64,000 bases of DNA from Staphylococcus schleiferi (GCF_900458895.1 NZ_LR962863.1:1736001-1800000); one strand, 5' to 3'; positions 49,451 to 60,285 are shown, counted from the first letter of the stretch. Numbers and translations: made by a program. The notes: a model not told the origin generated them from the sequence alone.

Positions 49451-49903
49451 TTAAAGTTGCGGATGACATTGACAGCTTGCACCTGTCGCACAACCGCCTG
49501 TAGTCAAAGCTTCAAATAGCGGTGTACCTGCATCAATCTTTACATTTTCTGAAACACTGGTTCCAATAATCGTTACAACTTCATCTAAGAGTTGCTGTAA
49601 CTCTGTTTCAAATCTTTTAAAATTAACAACACTTTTATGCATTTCGTACGCTTTTTTAAGGCGTCTTGTTTGTCTCATCACTTCTTGATAATCAGGATGA
49701 TAGCGACCAAAACGTTGAACTTCATCATACTTCACTTTACTTTTTAAAAAATCATCATATAAGCTTTGCGCAACTTGATCGGATTCCAGAGATGATTTTG
49801 CCTTTTGATAAGCATCGAAAGCTTCTGAAGCTTTAATTTTATCAGCCAATTCATCAGCTTGATCTAAAACTGCCATGAGCGCTTCATCGTACACTTTCTT
49901 CAT
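49451..49903 (-). CDS. ylbF: YlbF/RicF family regulator (RNase Y-associated Ric complex)
   Basis: Helical protein of about 150 residues. In B. subtilis, YlbF (RicF) forms the RicAFT complex with YmcA and YaaT, which carries [4Fe-4S] clusters and directs RNase Y mRNA maturation. Here the helical domain (LADKIKASEAFDAYQKAKSSLE...) is followed by a Cys-rich tail CATGASCQC, suited to cluster binding. The start is uncertain: ATG at 49901-49903 sits only two bases from AAAGG; GTG at 49892-49894 has better spacing. It overlaps the end of the CAP-domain gene. Confidence 0.88.
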   Translation of the reverse strand: MKKVYDEALMAVLDQADELADKIKASEAFDAYQKAKSSLESDQVAQSLYDDFLKSKVKYDEVQRFGRYHPDYQEVMRQTRRLKKAYEMHKSVVNFKRFETELQQLLDEVVTIIGTSVSENVKIDAGTPLFEALTTGGCATGASCQCHPQL

Positions 49904-50954
49904 CACCTTTCTCTAAAAATATTAATAGATAATATTGTTGTTCGACTTCACCACCCATTTCTTGATATTTTTTACTTAACATCCGGGAGCGGTGAACATC
50001 TGAATTAATCCAACTGTGGACGAGTGAAGGGACATCGTTGAAATTATAACCTACATTTTGCGATACAGATTGATAATGTATATCTGTTTTATTAACAAGG
50101 TCGTTTAAGTTACTTTCTGTAAATTCTGCATTAGCAGCATCTCCAGAATTAAACAAATCAACAGTTGCAACATCTTCTAAAGTCTGATTCACTTTTAAAG
50201 GTTGTCGTCCATTGAGTTTACGAATTTCGTTGGTTAACTCATACAATGTCAATCGTTGGTTCACATTTTGATCTGAAGGCTTATCTTTTGCGTTCTCCTT
50301 GTCTGTTTCTTTAGAGCTACTATTGTTTTGGGCATAAGGGTTGATATCTGCTAATGCTTCTTTGTCGAGATAGCGAATACCGATAACTTTATTTCTTTGT
50401 TGATCAATAAAGACTTGCGCATAAATATTACCAAATTGAATAAGAGACTGTGTTTTAATGTCTTTATCAGATAACTCATAATGATAATTTTGATTTTTTA
50501 CGGTAAATTGAGGCTCAGTATTGATTGAATATGAATTAAAAAGGTTCGACGCGGTATCATTGATTTTGATAGGCCCCGTTTCATTTTGAGATTTTGCCCC
50601 CGTCACATAAACCGATTTCACTTTATTGTGTTTTGTTAAAAACAACATATAGCGGTCGTCATCTTTAAAAACAAAACATTTATAATCTTTCTGATACGAA
50701 TAGATACGATCCGCGATACCGTAGCGATCCATTACATGCTGAATTGGCTTACCCATTAGAGTTCCGACGCCAGTCGTTAATTTTGGATTTTCACCTTCAT
50801 TTTTTTTAATATGCGGCGTCTTTTCTTTCTTTGTCGTAGTAGATTGATTCGGATTTTCTAGAACATCAAATTCTAGCTTTGGCGAATAAAAAAGATACAC
50901 TAAAAACCCTACTAACAATAAAACTGCAACTACTTTTAAAACTTTACTTTTCAT
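49884..50954 (-). CDS. CAP/SCP-domain protein with CAP-associated N-domain (YlbC-like)
   Basis: Membrane-anchored extracellular protein, 356 residues: N-terminal transmembrane segment (about 6-23), a disordered Lys/Glu linker, then a CAP-associated domain (about 65-200, GVGTLMGKPIQHVMDRYGIADRIYSYQKDYKCFVF). A Ser/Lys/Asp-rich linker leads to a C-terminal CAP/SCP domain (about 240-350, LYELTNEIRKLNG... SQNVGYNF... HRSRML). B. subtilis YlbC has the same two domains and sits near ylbF. The usual CAP metal-site His residues are only partly evident. Function unknown. Confidence 0.87.
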   Translation of the reverse strand: MKSKVLKVVAVLLLVGFLVYLFYSPKLEFDVLENPNQSTTTKKEKTPHIKKNEGENPKLTTGVGTLMGKPIQHVMDRYGIADRIYSYQKDYKCFVFKDDDRYMLFLTKHNKVKSVYVTGAKSQNETGPIKINDTASNLFNSYSINTEPQFTVKNQNYHYELSDKDIKTQSLIQFGNIYAQVFIDQQRNKVIGIRYLDKEALADINPYAQNNSSSKETDKENAKDKPSDQNVNQRLTLYELTNEIRKLNGRQPLKVNQTLEDVATVDLFNSGDAANAEFTESNLNDLVNKTDIHYQSVSQNVGYNFNDVPSLVHSWINSDVHRSRMLSKKYQEMGGEVEQQYYLLIFLEKGDEESVR

Positions 50955-51387
50955 TGTATCCTCCCTTCACCTATGCTTGTCGTCTGAGCAACGAACGTTG
51001 TCATTTTGTATAATCCATAATGTTTGAGAAACGCATTCTTAATACTCCAATGATTAATTTGAACTAATTGGGTTCAAAACAAATATGTTAATGAGTTAAG
51101 AAACGCCAATATTCATTAGACGTCTGTCACTCTCTAACATATCACTAGAGTCATAAACTTGTATTGATTAACGTATGACTTTACTTCCATTAAATGTATA
51201 TTAATTTATCATCGCACTTTTTATTCCATCATTTCAATACCTGAGTCGTTTAAAAGTCAATCGTATTTATTTTAACAAAACAATACCCTTTGTGAGAAAA
51301 AAATTAACCCCGGGTCAATTGCATTACTTGATGCTTGTGTATCAAATTTGAAAATACGTCTCATTCGCCATAGTCTAAATATATGAT
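50955..51387. other. Intergenic region upstream of the CAP-domain gene
   Basis: About 430 bp, A/T-rich, no gene, repeat or RNA recognised. It should contain the promoter of the CAP-domain/ylbF unit, but I could not choose one with confidence. Confidence 0.5.
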
Positions 51388-51444
51388 AAAAAGAGCGGAA
51401 CAGAAATCTAAAGTCACCAAGTAGATTTCGACGCTCCGCTCTTC
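51388..51444 (-). terminator. Terminator downstream of ctaM
   Basis: Stem AAGAGCGGA/TCCGCTCTT with an inner AGAAATCT/AGATTTC stem, A-tract on the left giving T's on the minus strand; closes ctaB-ctaM. Confidence 0.88.
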
Positions 51445-51486
51445 TAAAATAACGCGATTGGTCTTAAAGAGGCTCAATCCAAATAT

Positions 51487-51957
51487 TTAAAACCCAAATG
51501 TTGCTTTAATCAGAGAAGTTGTTTCTCCACCAGGATAAAGAACATATAAAAGAATATAAACAGCTACACCTGTAATTGCGGTAAAAAACCAAACTACCGA
51601 TGCAATAGGCCCCACTTTTCTATGTACATTGTATTTGTCTCTTAATCCCGTAATAATTTGTACTAGCCCTAACACACCACCAACTGTGGCAAGTGTAATA
51701 TGAAAAACTAGAAAAATTGTGTAATAAACTTTGACGGAAGCAGGCCCACCAAAAGCAGTGTTACCGATAAATATCGTACGACTCGCATAAATTAGAAAGA
51801 ACGTCACTGCAAACACTGCTGCCCATAGCATTGTTTTTTTATGCTGCTCGATGCGACGTTTCCATATCAAGCGCCAACCTATCGCAACTAGTATGGCACT
51901 GATAACAATACACGTCGTACTTATTGTAGGTAAAATAGGTACATTCATGATATTCAT
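51487..51957 (-). CDS. ctaM: CtaM (DUF420), aa3-type oxidase assembly factor
   Basis: Membrane protein of the DUF420 family, 156 residues with five hydrophobic segments. In S. aureus CtaM is needed for activity of the haem A-containing QoxABCD oxidase. Conserved polar residues appear in GGPASVKVYYTIFLVFHITLATVGG and KYNVHRKVGPIASVVWFFTAITG. It lies 18 bp after ctaB in the same direction, matching its role in haem A/oxidase maturation. Confidence 0.9.
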   Translation of the reverse strand: MNIMNVPILPTISTTCIVISAILVAIGWRLIWKRRIEQHKKTMLWAAVFAVTFFLIYASRTIFIGNTAFGGPASVKVYYTIFLVFHITLATVGGVLGLVQIITGLRDKYNVHRKVGPIASVVWFFTAITGVAVYILLYVLYPGGETTSLIKATFGF

Positions 51958-51975
51958 TCCTCACTCGTAATCTTT

Positions 51976-52887
51976 TTAAATCATTTTAATTAAAGAGATA
52001 ACGACAACAAGAGCAAAAAACAGAACGAGGTAATTTAAAGAATAGATAAACATCTTTGTTGCCCATTTTGTTTGATTCGTTGACGTTTTAAAACTTGTCA
52101 ATCCTAATAATATCCACCCGATATTCAATAATGATGCTAAGACAATAAATACACTACCTAATTCGTGCATTAAGAATGGAAGTGGCAAGAGTAAAACCAA
52201 CCACAAAAACATACCTAAACGTGTACGCTTAAATCCTTTAACAGATGGCAACATAGGAACTTGAGCCATCACATATTCATCTTTACGCTTAATTGCGAGT
52301 GCATAAAAATGAATAGGTTGCCAACAAAATACAACTAAAAATAATGCCCACGCCATCATACTAAGTTCGCCGTTGATTGCAACCCAACCAATTAAAGGTG
52401 GTACCGCTCCGGGAAAACTACCAATGACAGTATTCCATGTTGTATGACGTTTTGACCATATAGAATAAAATGACACATAGCCGACAATACCTGTTAAACC
52501 AATCACGCCAGCCGGCATATTAATCATAAACAATAAGATTTCACCAACAATCATCATTCCAAAACTTAATAGAAGTAACTGACGGTCTGAAATGCGATCG
52601 TTAACGGTCGGTCTATTTTGTTTACTTGGCATCACTTGGTCGATATCTTGGTCATAATAATTGTTAAGTGCACATGCGCCTCCCATTACGAGTGTTGATC
52701 CCAACATCATAATAATAATTTGTGGAATAGAAGCTAAAAACGCATGATGAGACATCACAATCGCTAACCAAGCACCCGCAAATGAAGGAATTAAGTTGCC
52801 TTGGACAAGACCTAACTTAATGATTTGTTTCAGTTCCTTGTAAGTGATGCGGCCGGAAGTGTGTGATATAACTTCTGACTTTGCCAT
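51976..52887 (-). CDS. ctaB: Protohaem IX farnesyltransferase CtaB (haem O synthase)
   Basis: UbiA-type membrane prenyltransferase that adds farnesyl to haem B, giving haem O for the terminal oxidase. The 303-residue protein has eight or nine hydrophobic segments with the Asp-rich motifs [19 protein letters not shown] and [21 protein letters not shown] chose the ATG at 52885-52887 (MAKSEV), five bases after an all-G site, GGGGGGG. It is divergent from ctaA with a 215-bp shared promoter region. Confidence 0.95.
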   Translation of the reverse strand: MAKSEVISHTSGRITYKELKQIIKLGLVQGNLIPSFAGAWLAIVMSHHAFLASIPQIIIMMLGSTLVMGGACALNNYYDQDIDQVMPSKQNRPTVNDRISDRQLLLLSFGMMIVGEILLFMINMPAGVIGLTGIVGYVSFYSIWSKRHTTWNTVIGSFPGAVPPLIGWVAINGELSMMAWALFLVVFCWQPIHFYALAIKRKDEYVMAQVPMLPSVKGFKRTRLGMFLWLVLLLPLPFLMHELGSVFIVLASLLNIGWILLGLTSFKTSTNQTKWATKMFIYSLNYLVLFFALVVVISLIKMI

Positions 52888-53102
52888 CAATTCCCCCCCT
52901 TTTTCAAATAACATATACACCAATGATATATGAAAGGCGTAAGAATGACCAGTTTAAATAAGAAAAATTTGTGACACTTTATCGACATTCTGAAAAACTT
53001 CACTCTAAAAACACATTTTTATGAAAGCTTTTTGATATAATGACAGTAATGTAAATTAATAAAAATGATTTACTATTTTATGTAATAGTGGGGTGTTTGA
53101 GA

Positions 53103-54011
53103 TTGTTTAATAAGCGAAACCTAAAGTGGCTAGCTGTCGTATCAACATTGATAATGACTTGGGTTCAACTTGGTGGTGCACTCGTTACAAAAACGGGCTC
53201 AGAAGACGGATGTGGATCTGACTGGCCACTATGCCATGGTGCTTTCTTGCCCCAAAATCTACCTATAGATACCATTATTGAATTGAGTCACAGAGCAGTA
53301 TCTGGTTTATCAGTGATATTTGTGACATGGCTCGTCATTACTGCTTGGAAAAATATCGGTCATATTAAAGAGGTAAAACCTTTAAGTCTTATTAGTATCG
53401 GTTTCTTACTTATTCAAGCTTTGGTAGGGGCTGCTGCTGTCGTTTGGCAACAAAATGATTATGTTTTAGCACTACATTTTGGTATTTCGTTAATTAGTTT
53501 TTCATCAGTTTTTGTTTTAACATTAATTATTTTTGATTTAGACCAAAAATATGAAGCGAATAAGGTACATATTAAAAAGCCACTTCAAGTATACACTTGG
53601 GTGATGACTATCATTATTTATTTAACGATTTATACAGGTGCACTTGTACGACACACAGATTCTAGTCTCGCATACGGTTCATGGCCTGTACCATTTAATG
53701 ATATTGTCCCACATGATGTACATGATTGGGTACAACTCGCGCATAGATTTATGGCACTGATTGCCTTTATCGCAGTGCTTGTCGCTTACATTCATGCGGT
53801 CAAATATTATCCGAATATCCGGACAATCCAATACGGGTACACTGCAAGTTTTATACTGATTATTTTACAAGTAACAACTGGGGCGTTATCTATCGTTACA
53901 AATGTTAATTTAATCATTGCATTATTCCACGCCTTATTTATCACGTTGCTCTTTGGACTAATCAGTTATTTCCTACTACTTATACTGCGGTCAAATCGCG
54001 GAGAACAATAG
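53103..54011 (+). CDS. ctaA: Haem A synthase CtaA
   Basis: Membrane monooxygenase converting haem O to haem A. The 302-residue protein has eight transmembrane segments and the conserved haem-ligand His residues in [27 protein letters not shown] and LFHALFIT, and a Cys pair in [11 protein letters not shown], typical of Gram-positive CtaA. I prefer the TTG at 53103-53105 ([10 protein letters not shown]), seven bases after GGGGTG and matching S. aureus length; a GTG at 53088 would place that site inside the gene. Confidence 0.94.
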   Translation: MFNKRNLKWLAVVSTLIMTWVQLGGALVTKTGSEDGCGSDWPLCHGAFLPQNLPIDTIIELSHRAVSGLSVIFVTWLVITAWKNIGHIKEVKPLSLISIGFLLIQALVGAAAVVWQQNDYVLALHFGISLISFSSVFVLTLIIFDLDQKYEANKVHIKKPLQVYTWVMTIIIYLTIYTGALVRHTDSSLAYGSWPVPFNDIVPHDVHDWVQLAHRFMALIAFIAVLVAYIHAVKYYPNIRTIQYGYTASFILIILQVTTGALSIVTNVNLIIALFHALFITLLFGLISYFLLLILRSNRGEQ

Positions 54012-54044
54012 CACAAATATGCATCTAATCATTTTATTTAACAT

Positions 54045-54086
54045 AAAAGCTAATTCCCTTTTTAAAAGTTGGGAATTAGCTTTTTT
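54045..54086. terminator. Bidirectional terminator between ctaA and pycA
   Basis: Perfect stem AAAAGCTAATTCCC/GGGAATTAGCTTTT with T-tracts on both strands, between convergent genes. Confidence 0.93.
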
Positions 54087-54116
54087 ATTGTAGAAATCGC
54101 TACAACTCGAATTATT

Positions 54117-57100
54117 TTATGATTCTGCTTCTATCTCAATAAGTAAGTCTTGAGATTCAATACTGTCATTCGCTGAAACATGAATTTTTTTGATTGTTCC
54201 TTTAAAAGGTGCTTGAATCGTTGTTTCCATTTTCATAGCTTCACTAATAATCAATGACTGTCCTGCCTCAACTTGCTCACCTTCAGCTACTTTAACTTCT
54301 ATAATTGTACCCGGCATCTGTGCACCAATATGTGTTGGATCTGCTTTATCCGCTTTCGGTTTCGCTAGATGAGAAGCTTGAATGTTTTCATCTTTCACTT
54401 GAATACGGCGTGCTTGACCATTCATATCAAAGAAGACAGTTCGTACACCATTTTCATCAGGATTTGTAATTGTTTTAAGTTGGATAATTAAAATTTTACC
54501 TTTATCAATCTCGATTTCTATTTTTTCATTATCTCTCATACCAAAGAAGAATGTTGGTGTATCTAAAATGGCAACATTACCAAACTGCTCATATGTTTTA
54601 ACATATTGCTCGTACACTTTTGGATATAACGCATAGCTAATGAGGTCTTGCTCTGTCACCTTTTCTTGTTGCTTTTCCTGCAATTCTTCACGAAGTGCAT
54701 CAAAATCGATTGGCTCTAAATATTCACCAGGACGCTCAGTGAGTGGCGCTTGTCCTTTCAATATAACACGTTGTAAATCCTTATTGAAGCCGTTAACAGG
54801 TTGCCCAATCTCACCTTTAAAAAATGACACAACAGATTCTGGAAAATCTAATTTATGTCCTTGAGCAACAACATCTTTTTCGTCCAATTCATTTTGAACC
54901 ATATAAAGCGCCATGTCACCGACTACTTTTGAAGATGGCGTTACTTTAACAATATCGCCAAATAAGAAATTCACGCGACGGTACATGTCTTTCACTTCAC
55001 TAAAACGTTCACCTAAACCTAAGCTTTTAGCTTGTTGACGAAGATTTGAATATTGACCACCTGGCATTTCATGTTGATAGATTTCCGTATGTGGCGATTT
55101 CATATCACTTTCAAAATCACTATAGTATGGACGTACTGCATCCCAATAATGAGAAAGTGTTTCATGACCTTCGATGTCCATGCGAATCTTACGCTCAAAA
55201 CCACTCATTGCGTAGTAGATCGAGTTACTACTTGGTTGACTCGTCAAACCTGACATCGCAGCAACCGCAGTATCGATAATATCTACGCCAGCATCAATAG
55301 CTTGCTTGTATGTTAAAATACCGTTACCACTTGTATCATGTGTATGCAAATGAATAGGAAGATTAACTGCTGCTTTCAGTTCACCAATTAACTCGTAGGC
55401 AGCTCTCGGTTTTAGTAAGCCGGCCATATCTTTAATGGCTAACATATGGAAACCTTCTCTTTCTAATGTCTGTGCCATCTTCACATAATAATCTAACGTA
55501 TAAACATCTGAACGTTCTGGGTTTAAAATATCGCCTGTATAACAGATTGTCCCTTCTGAAATTTTACCTGCTTTTTGAACCGCTTCATTCGCAACTTTCA
55601 TTTGCTCTACCCAGTTAAGTGAGTCAAATATTCTAAACACATCTATACCCGCTGCAGCACTTTCCTCAACAAACTTTTGAATGACATTGTCTGGATAATT
55701 TTTATAACCTACAGCATTTGACGCACGTAATAACATTTGAAATAGGACATTCGGTATCGCTTTTCTTAATTTACTTAAACGTTCCCACGGATTTTCTTTC
55801 AAAAAGTTATAGGCTACATCAAATGTAGCGCCGCCCCACATTTCAAGTGAAAAATTATCTTTCATCACATTGGCTGTTTCAGGCGCAATTTTCAAAAGAT
55901 CATGTGTCCGCACCCGTGTCGCTAATAAAGATTGGTGCGCATCTCTAAACGTCGTATCTGTTAAAAGGACTTCATCCTGCGCTTTAACCCAATCCGCAAC
56001 AGCTTGAGGACCTTTCTCATCTAACAACTGTTTCGTCCCTCTTAACTGAGCAATCGCTTTCGTATCCGTAGTAGGAATATCCGGGTGTTCAAAATTTGGT
56101 TTTGGTCGTTTCTCTACATTCGGAAAACCATTTATTGTGACATTTCCGATATATTCTAATGTTTTTGTCCCTCTGTCACGCGAAGGTTGAATCACAAATA
56201 ACTCTGGTGAAGCCTCAAGAAACTTAGTTGTGTAATCGCCAGAAGCAAATTGAGCATGATTAATGACATTACGCAAAAATGGGATATTCGTTTTTACACC
56301 CCTAATACGCATTTCTTGTAATGAGCGCTCCATCTTTTCTCGTGCTTCCTTATAACTGATGGCGTGTGTTGATACTTTAACAAGCAATGAATCATAAAAA
56401 GGCGAAATTTCTGCACCTTGGAAGGCATCACCTGCATCTAAACGAACACCAAAACCTCCACTTGAGCGATAAGCTACGATGCGACCCGTATCAGGCATAA
56501 AATCTTGAGTAGGATCTTCAGTTGTGATTCGACATTGTATTGCATAACCTAAAGTATGAATCTCGTCTTGGCGTGGCATTGCAATCGCTTCATCATGTAG
56601 AGACTCACCGTCAGCAATCAAAATTTGTGTTTTAACGATATCCACACCTGTAATCATTTCAGTAATTGTATGTTCAACTTGTACGCGTGGGTTTACTTCT
56701 ATAAAGTAAAAATCATCACCAGAAACTAGAAATTCAACGGTTCCTGCATTGACATATTTAATCTTTTTCATTAAATCGACTGCCGCATCACAAATACGCA
56801 TTCTTAATGCCGTCGGTAAACTTACAGAAGGTGCCACCTCTACCACTTTTTGATGACGACGTTGGACTGAACAGTCTCTTTCATATAAATGAATGATATT
56901 GCCCGCTTCATCACCAATAATTTGAACTTCAATGTGTTTTGGATTATCAATAAACTTTTCAATGTAAACTTCACTATTACCAAATGATTTTTCAGCTTCG
57001 GATTTGGCACGTGTAAAGGCTTCTTCAAGTTCAGATGCTTCCTTTACAATTCTCATACCTTTACCGCCGCCACCGCTTGTCGCTTTAATCATTAACGGGA

Positions 57101-57566
57101 ACCCTGCTTCTTCTGCAAAAGCTTTAGCTCGTTCAAAATTGTCAACCGGGCCATCCGTTCCCGGTATCACCGGTAGCTCTGCTTTAATGGCTGTTTCACG
57201 CGCTTTAACTTTGTCGCCAAACATATCTAAATGTTCGAGGTGCGGTCCAATGAAGATAATATCTTCTTCTGCACATCGTTTTGCAAAATGCATATTTTCA
57301 CTTAGGAAGCCGTAACCTGGATGAATTGCATCAACATCTGCATCTTTTGCCACTTGAATGATGCGTTCAATATTTAAATAACTTTCTGATGGACCAAGAT
57401 CTTCGCCAACTAAATACGATTCGTCTGCTTTATATCTATGTAATGAACCCATGTCTTCTTTTGAATATATTGCAACCGTCTGAATGCCTAACTCTGTTGC
57501 CGCTCGGAAAATGCGAATAGCGATTTCACCACGATTAGCTACTAATAGCTTATTGATGCGTTTCAT
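54117..57566 (-). CDS. pycA: Pyruvate carboxylase
   Basis: Biotin-dependent anaplerotic enzyme: pyruvate + bicarbonate + ATP to oxaloacetate. The 1149-residue chain has the biotin-carboxylase domain (GEIAIRIFRAATELG, Walker-like KATSGGGGKGMRIV, FIEVNPRVQVEHTITE). The carboxyltransferase domain (TDTTFRDAHQSLLATRVRTHD, LPIHLHTHDTSGNG) and allosteric/tetramerisation linker follow. The biotin carrier domain has SEAMKMET with Lys at about 1112, the position biotinylated in S. aureus. It follows ftsW in the same direction but behind a terminator. Confidence 0.98.
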   Translation of the reverse strand: MKRINKLLVANRGEIAIRIFRAATELGIQTVAIYSKEDMGSLHRYKADESYLVGEDLGPSESYLNIERIIQVAKDADVDAIHPGYGFLSENMHFAKRCAEEDIIFIGPHLEHLDMFGDKVKARETAIKAELPVIPGTDGPVDNFERAKAFAEEAGFPLMIKATSGGGGKGMRIVKEASELEEAFTRAKSEAEKSFGNSEVYIEKFIDNPKHIEVQIIGDEAGNIIHLYERDCSVQRRHQKVVEVAPSVSLPTALRMRICDAAVDLMKKIKYVNAGTVEFLVSGDDFYFIEVNPRVQVEHTITEMITGVDIVKTQILIADGESLHDEAIAMPRQDEIHTLGYAIQCRITTEDPTQDFMPDTGRIVAYRSSGGFGVRLDAGDAFQGAEISPFYDSLLVKVSTHAISYKEAREKMERSLQEMRIRGVKTNIPFLRNVINHAQFASGDYTTKFLEASPELFVIQPSRDRGTKTLEYIGNVTINGFPNVEKRPKPNFEHPDIPTTDTKAIAQLRGTKQLLDEKGPQAVADWVKAQDEVLLTDTTFRDAHQSLLATRVRTHDLLKIAPETANVMKDNFSLEMWGGATFDVAYNFLKENPWERLSKLRKAIPNVLFQMLLRASNAVGYKNYPDNVIQKFVEESAAAGIDVFRIFDSLNWVEQMKVANEAVQKAGKISEGTICYTGDILNPERSDVYTLDYYVKMAQTLEREGFHMLAIKDMAGLLKPRAAYELIGELKAAVNLPIHLHTHDTSGNGILTYKQAIDAGVDIIDTAVAAMSGLTSQPSSNSIYYAMSGFERKIRMDIEGHETLSHYWDAVRPYYSDFESDMKSPHTEIYQHEMPGGQYSNLRQQAKSLGLGERFSEVKDMYRRVNFLFGDIVKVTPSSKVVGDMALYMVQNELDEKDVVAQGHKLDFPESVVSFFKGEIGQPVNGFNKDLQRVILKGQAPLTERPGEYLEPIDFDALREELQEKQQEKVTEQDLISYALYPKVYEQYVKTYEQFGNVAILDTPTFFFGMRDNEKIEIEIDKGKILIIQLKTITNPDENGVRTVFFDMNGQARRIQVKDENIQASHLAKPKADKADPTHIGAQMPGTIIEVKVAEGEQVEAGQSLIISEAMKMETTIQAPFKGTIKKIHVSANDSIESQDLLIEIEAES

Positions 57567-57825
57567 TTTATAAGCCTCCTAAATAGTTCGAAAATTCTAA
57601 AAATACAATATTAATTATAACAAAAATAGCTCGGTATTTTAAAGAAACAAGTTTAAAAATCATTTGTATTTTAAAATCAACTATCAGAATGATGATAAAT
57701 AAAACTTATCATTTACAATAATTTATACAAATGGATAAAGTCATTTTATCTGTTATCGAGATCGATGTCAAAAAGAAAAGTGATCTCTCATGACGTTTGT
57801 CATTGTACAAAGCTGTTCAAGATAT
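57567..57825. other. Upstream region of pycA
   Basis: About 260 bp, A/T-rich, between the ftsW terminator and pycA. No gene recognised; it presumably contains the pycA promoter. Confidence 0.5.
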
Positions 57826-57876
57826 AAAAAAAGTGCATAAAAACGAAATTTAAAATAAAAATTCGCTTTTATGCAC
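57826..57876 (-). terminator. Terminator downstream of ftsW
   Basis: Stem GTGCATAAAAACGAA/TTCGCTTTTATGCAC followed on the minus strand by TTTTTTT. Confidence 0.92.
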
Positions 57877-57911
57877 ACAAGCTTTTAAATTTGTGAAATT
57901 CTTTGAGATGA

Positions 57912-59132
57912 CTAGATTTTATTTTGTTTTTCATAATAACGTTGCTTGGCATCGTCGTATTTAATTTGTTTTGCAACAATTAAAAGTAATCCCATCGCAG
58001 CACTTAAGCTGAGCATAGATGAACCACCAAAACTAATAAATGGAAGTGGCACACCTGTTAAAGGAATTAATCCAGAGATACCACCTAGATTAACAAATGA
58101 TTGTAAAGCAATATAACTTGCAATACCTACACAAACCAACTTATAGAAATATGATTTTGTTTGTGATGCAAGTTCAAAAGCGCGATAAACGATAAAGAAA
58201 ATCAAACCGATTACTAAAAAGGCACCCACAAAACCAAGCTCTTCACATATAATTGCGAATATAAAATCAGTATGGGGTTCAGGTAAATAACCTAGTTTCA
58301 TAATACTATTTCCAAGGCCTCGACCAAACAAGCCACCGTTACCAATTGCTAATAGTGAGTTAGAAAGATGGTAACCTATACCTGATTCATAGTTGAATGG
58401 ATTTTCTAACGCGCTAAATCGTGCCGTCAAGTACGAAGGTAAAACATTAATTCTAAAAATAACAATAATGATAATGACTACAATTAATGCTCCTAAAGCG
58501 TAAGAACCAATCTTAATTAAGTTTTTGACACCGATACCTGAATAAACGATAATACTAAAAAATATAGCACCTGTAAGTAACGTTTGACCTACGTCTTTTT
58601 GTAAAAGGACGAGACCTAAACAAAAACCTACAAACAGGATTGGCCATAAAATAACTGAAGGATTGCGCTGAATTTCGAAACGCTTTCTTTCTATAATATA
58701 CGGAACATATAAAATAATAGCGATTTTTAATAACTCAGAAGCTTGTAAATTCATAAATCCTAAATTCAACCAACTTTTAGAACCGTTAATTTCAGATCCA
58801 AATGCAAGTGTCGCAAAAAGTAAGAAGATAATCATCGCCATCATACCGAGCTGTACATTACGTTTTTTCAAGATTTTAACATCCATAATGTAAGCCATGA
58901 AGAATACAATACTAAAACCCATCAATACGTAAATAATCTGTCTCGTATAAAAATATGTTCCTGCCACCGGTCTACCGCCTGTTAATGTTCCTCGCGTCGC
59001 AGCCACCATACTTGCACTGTACACCATTGTTAATCCAATAAAGCAGAGTACAAGATATGTAATTAATAATGGAAAATCGATATATTTAGAGGATCTCAAA
59101 ATATATCGAAATAATCTTTTCATATTATTCAT
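57912..59132 (-). CDS. ftsW: SEDS peptidoglycan glycosyltransferase FtsW
   Basis: Polytopic SEDS-family transglycosylase that polymerises lipid II at the septum with its cognate class B PBP (PBP1). The 406-residue protein has about ten hydrophobic segments and family motifs: VYSASMVAA near the first helix, GSKSWLNLGFMNLQASELLKIAIILY, LLQKDVGQTLL, LPEPHTDFIFAIICEELGFVG and PLTGVPLPFISFGGSS. The neighbours ylaN and pycA support FtsW rather than RodA. Confidence 0.93.
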   Translation of the reverse strand: MNNMKRLFRYILRSSKYIDFPLLITYLVLCFIGLTMVYSASMVAATRGTLTGGRPVAGTYFYTRQIIYVLMGFSIVFFMAYIMDVKILKKRNVQLGMMAMIIFLLFATLAFGSEINGSKSWLNLGFMNLQASELLKIAIILYVPYIIERKRFEIQRNPSVILWPILFVGFCLGLVLLQKDVGQTLLTGAIFFSIIVYSGIGVKNLIKIGSYALGALIVVIIIIVIFRINVLPSYLTARFSALENPFNYESGIGYHLSNSLLAIGNGGLFGRGLGNSIMKLGYLPEPHTDFIFAIICEELGFVGAFLVIGLIFFIVYRAFELASQTKSYFYKLVCVGIASYIALQSFVNLGGISGLIPLTGVPLPFISFGGSSMLSLSAAMGLLLIVAKQIKYDDAKQRYYEKQNKI

Positions 59133-59203
59133 ATGTTAATTCATCCAATTCCTCGCACTTACAATGCGAAAAACGTGCTACACTTTTGTACCGATAGCAA
59201 ACG

Positions 59204-59479
59204 TTAGACACGTGTAAATGCTTCGTGTAATTTTGATAACTCTTTTTCTAAACGTAACATTAGCTTTTTGCCATCTTCTTCACTCACAAGGCCAAGATTG
59301 ACTGCAAAATCAACTTCTTTTTGTAAGCCGTACATTTGTGTATCTAAAACTTCCTCATATAAAGGACATTGAGGTAATGTTAAATTATCTATTTGAACTT
59401 TAATTAGTTGCAAAATACGTTCTGCGTCTTTATTCAACTGTTCATATGCAACATTGCTCATATGTTGTTGCTTACTCAT
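59204..59479 (-). CDS. ylaN: YlaN family protein (iron homeostasis / Fur-interacting)
   Basis: 91-residue helical cytosolic protein, nearly the same pattern as S. aureus YlaN ([52 protein letters not shown]). YlaN has been linked to iron homeostasis through Fur. I chose the ATG at 59477-59479, behind an all-G tract (GGGGGGG, seven bases from the start); the frame runs further upstream without support. Lies just before ftsW. Confidence 0.93.
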   Translation of the reverse strand: MSKQQHMSNVAYEQLNKDAERILQLIKVQIDNLTLPQCPLYEEVLDTQMYGLQKEVDFAVNLGLVSEEDGKKLMLRLEKELSKLHEAFTRV

Positions 59480-59615
59480 GACAGCGTCCCCCCCATAAAT
59501 TTTCTTTGATAGTAAAAATTTTATCTTATCGGATATTAAAAAGCAAGTAAATTTAGTATGCCTCATTCCTAAGTATGATAAAATGAAATTAGCTAAATTG
59601 AGGGAGTGTTTAACA

Positions 59616-60098
59616 ATGATTCAGATTAAAGGTGCTGTTAAATTTCCAATCACGCTTGATAGTACGACTTGGATTTTTGACGATCGAAAAGTAACATTAG
59701 AAGATTTAGAAAAAGGCGTCTTTGAAGGTCAAAAACCGATTCAATTTGATGATAATAGAGAGTGGAATCGAGCTATATTAGAAGGCCAAACGAATCCCCC
59801 TACATTAAATTCTGAGATTGACTATAAAAAGCGCGCTGTGTTACAAGGTTCATTTGCTATTAATATGACACCTTTTTTCAAAAATGCAGAGCCGCTTAAA
59901 GAGGCTACTATTATTCGTCTGTCTAATGCGGAATCTCATATCGATATCCCTTTTGAATTTCTACCATATCTCTTTTTCCAATTTGCCAAAGAAGGCAAAC
60001 GTTTATATGAAGATAATGGCGTCGATAGCTTTGTTTATACAGTAGAAGATGGCTATCAATATGAATTCAAGCATGTGACTCATATCGAGGTGCGTTAA
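59616..60098 (+). CDS. YlaL-like conserved hypothetical protein
   Basis: 160-residue cytosolic protein with no membrane segment, starting [15 protein letters not shown] after GAGGGAGTG. It contains [17 protein letters not shown], and [24 protein letters not shown]; the C-terminal half is a beta-rich [25 protein letters not shown]. The position between ylaN and ylaI corresponds to B. subtilis ylaL, so I infer that family; no function is known to me. It overlaps nothing and is followed one base later by ylaI. Confidence 0.72.
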   Translation: MIQIKGAVKFPITLDSTTWIFDDRKVTLEDLEKGVFEGQKPIQFDDNREWNRAILEGQTNPPTLNSEIDYKKRAVLQGSFAINMTPFFKNAEPLKEATIIRLSNAESHIDIPFEFLPYLFFQFAKEGKRLYEDNGVDSFVYTVEDGYQYEFKHVTHIEVR

Positions 60099-60099
60099 T

Positions 60100-60285
60100 T
60101 TGTGGAAAGTGAAATGTGTGATATGTGATACTGAAGTTTTATTGGATGAGCATACACGTTTAGCAACACGATTGAAGAACAATCCAATTAAAACATTTAT
60201 GTGCGATGAATGTAAAAGTCGCTTAGATACACCTAAACAACGACCAATTTCATCACCTCACACGCAATCTTATCATTCAAAATGA
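60100..60285 (+). CDS. ylaI: YlaI-like small zinc-ribbon protein (DUF2197)
   Basis: 61 residues with two CxxC pairs (CVICD and CDECKSRL), typical of a treble-clef/zinc-ribbon fold, and the family stretch TRLATRLKNNPIKTFMCDEC. It starts at TTG 60100, seven bases after GAGGTG in the end of the preceding gene. The gene order ylaN-ylaL-ylaI-typA matches Bacillus. The last codons run into the transposon remnant; the C-terminal tail may therefore be altered. Confidence 0.82.
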   Translation: MWKVKCVICDTEVLLDEHTRLATRLKNNPIKTFMCDECKSRLDTPKQRPISSPHTQSYHSK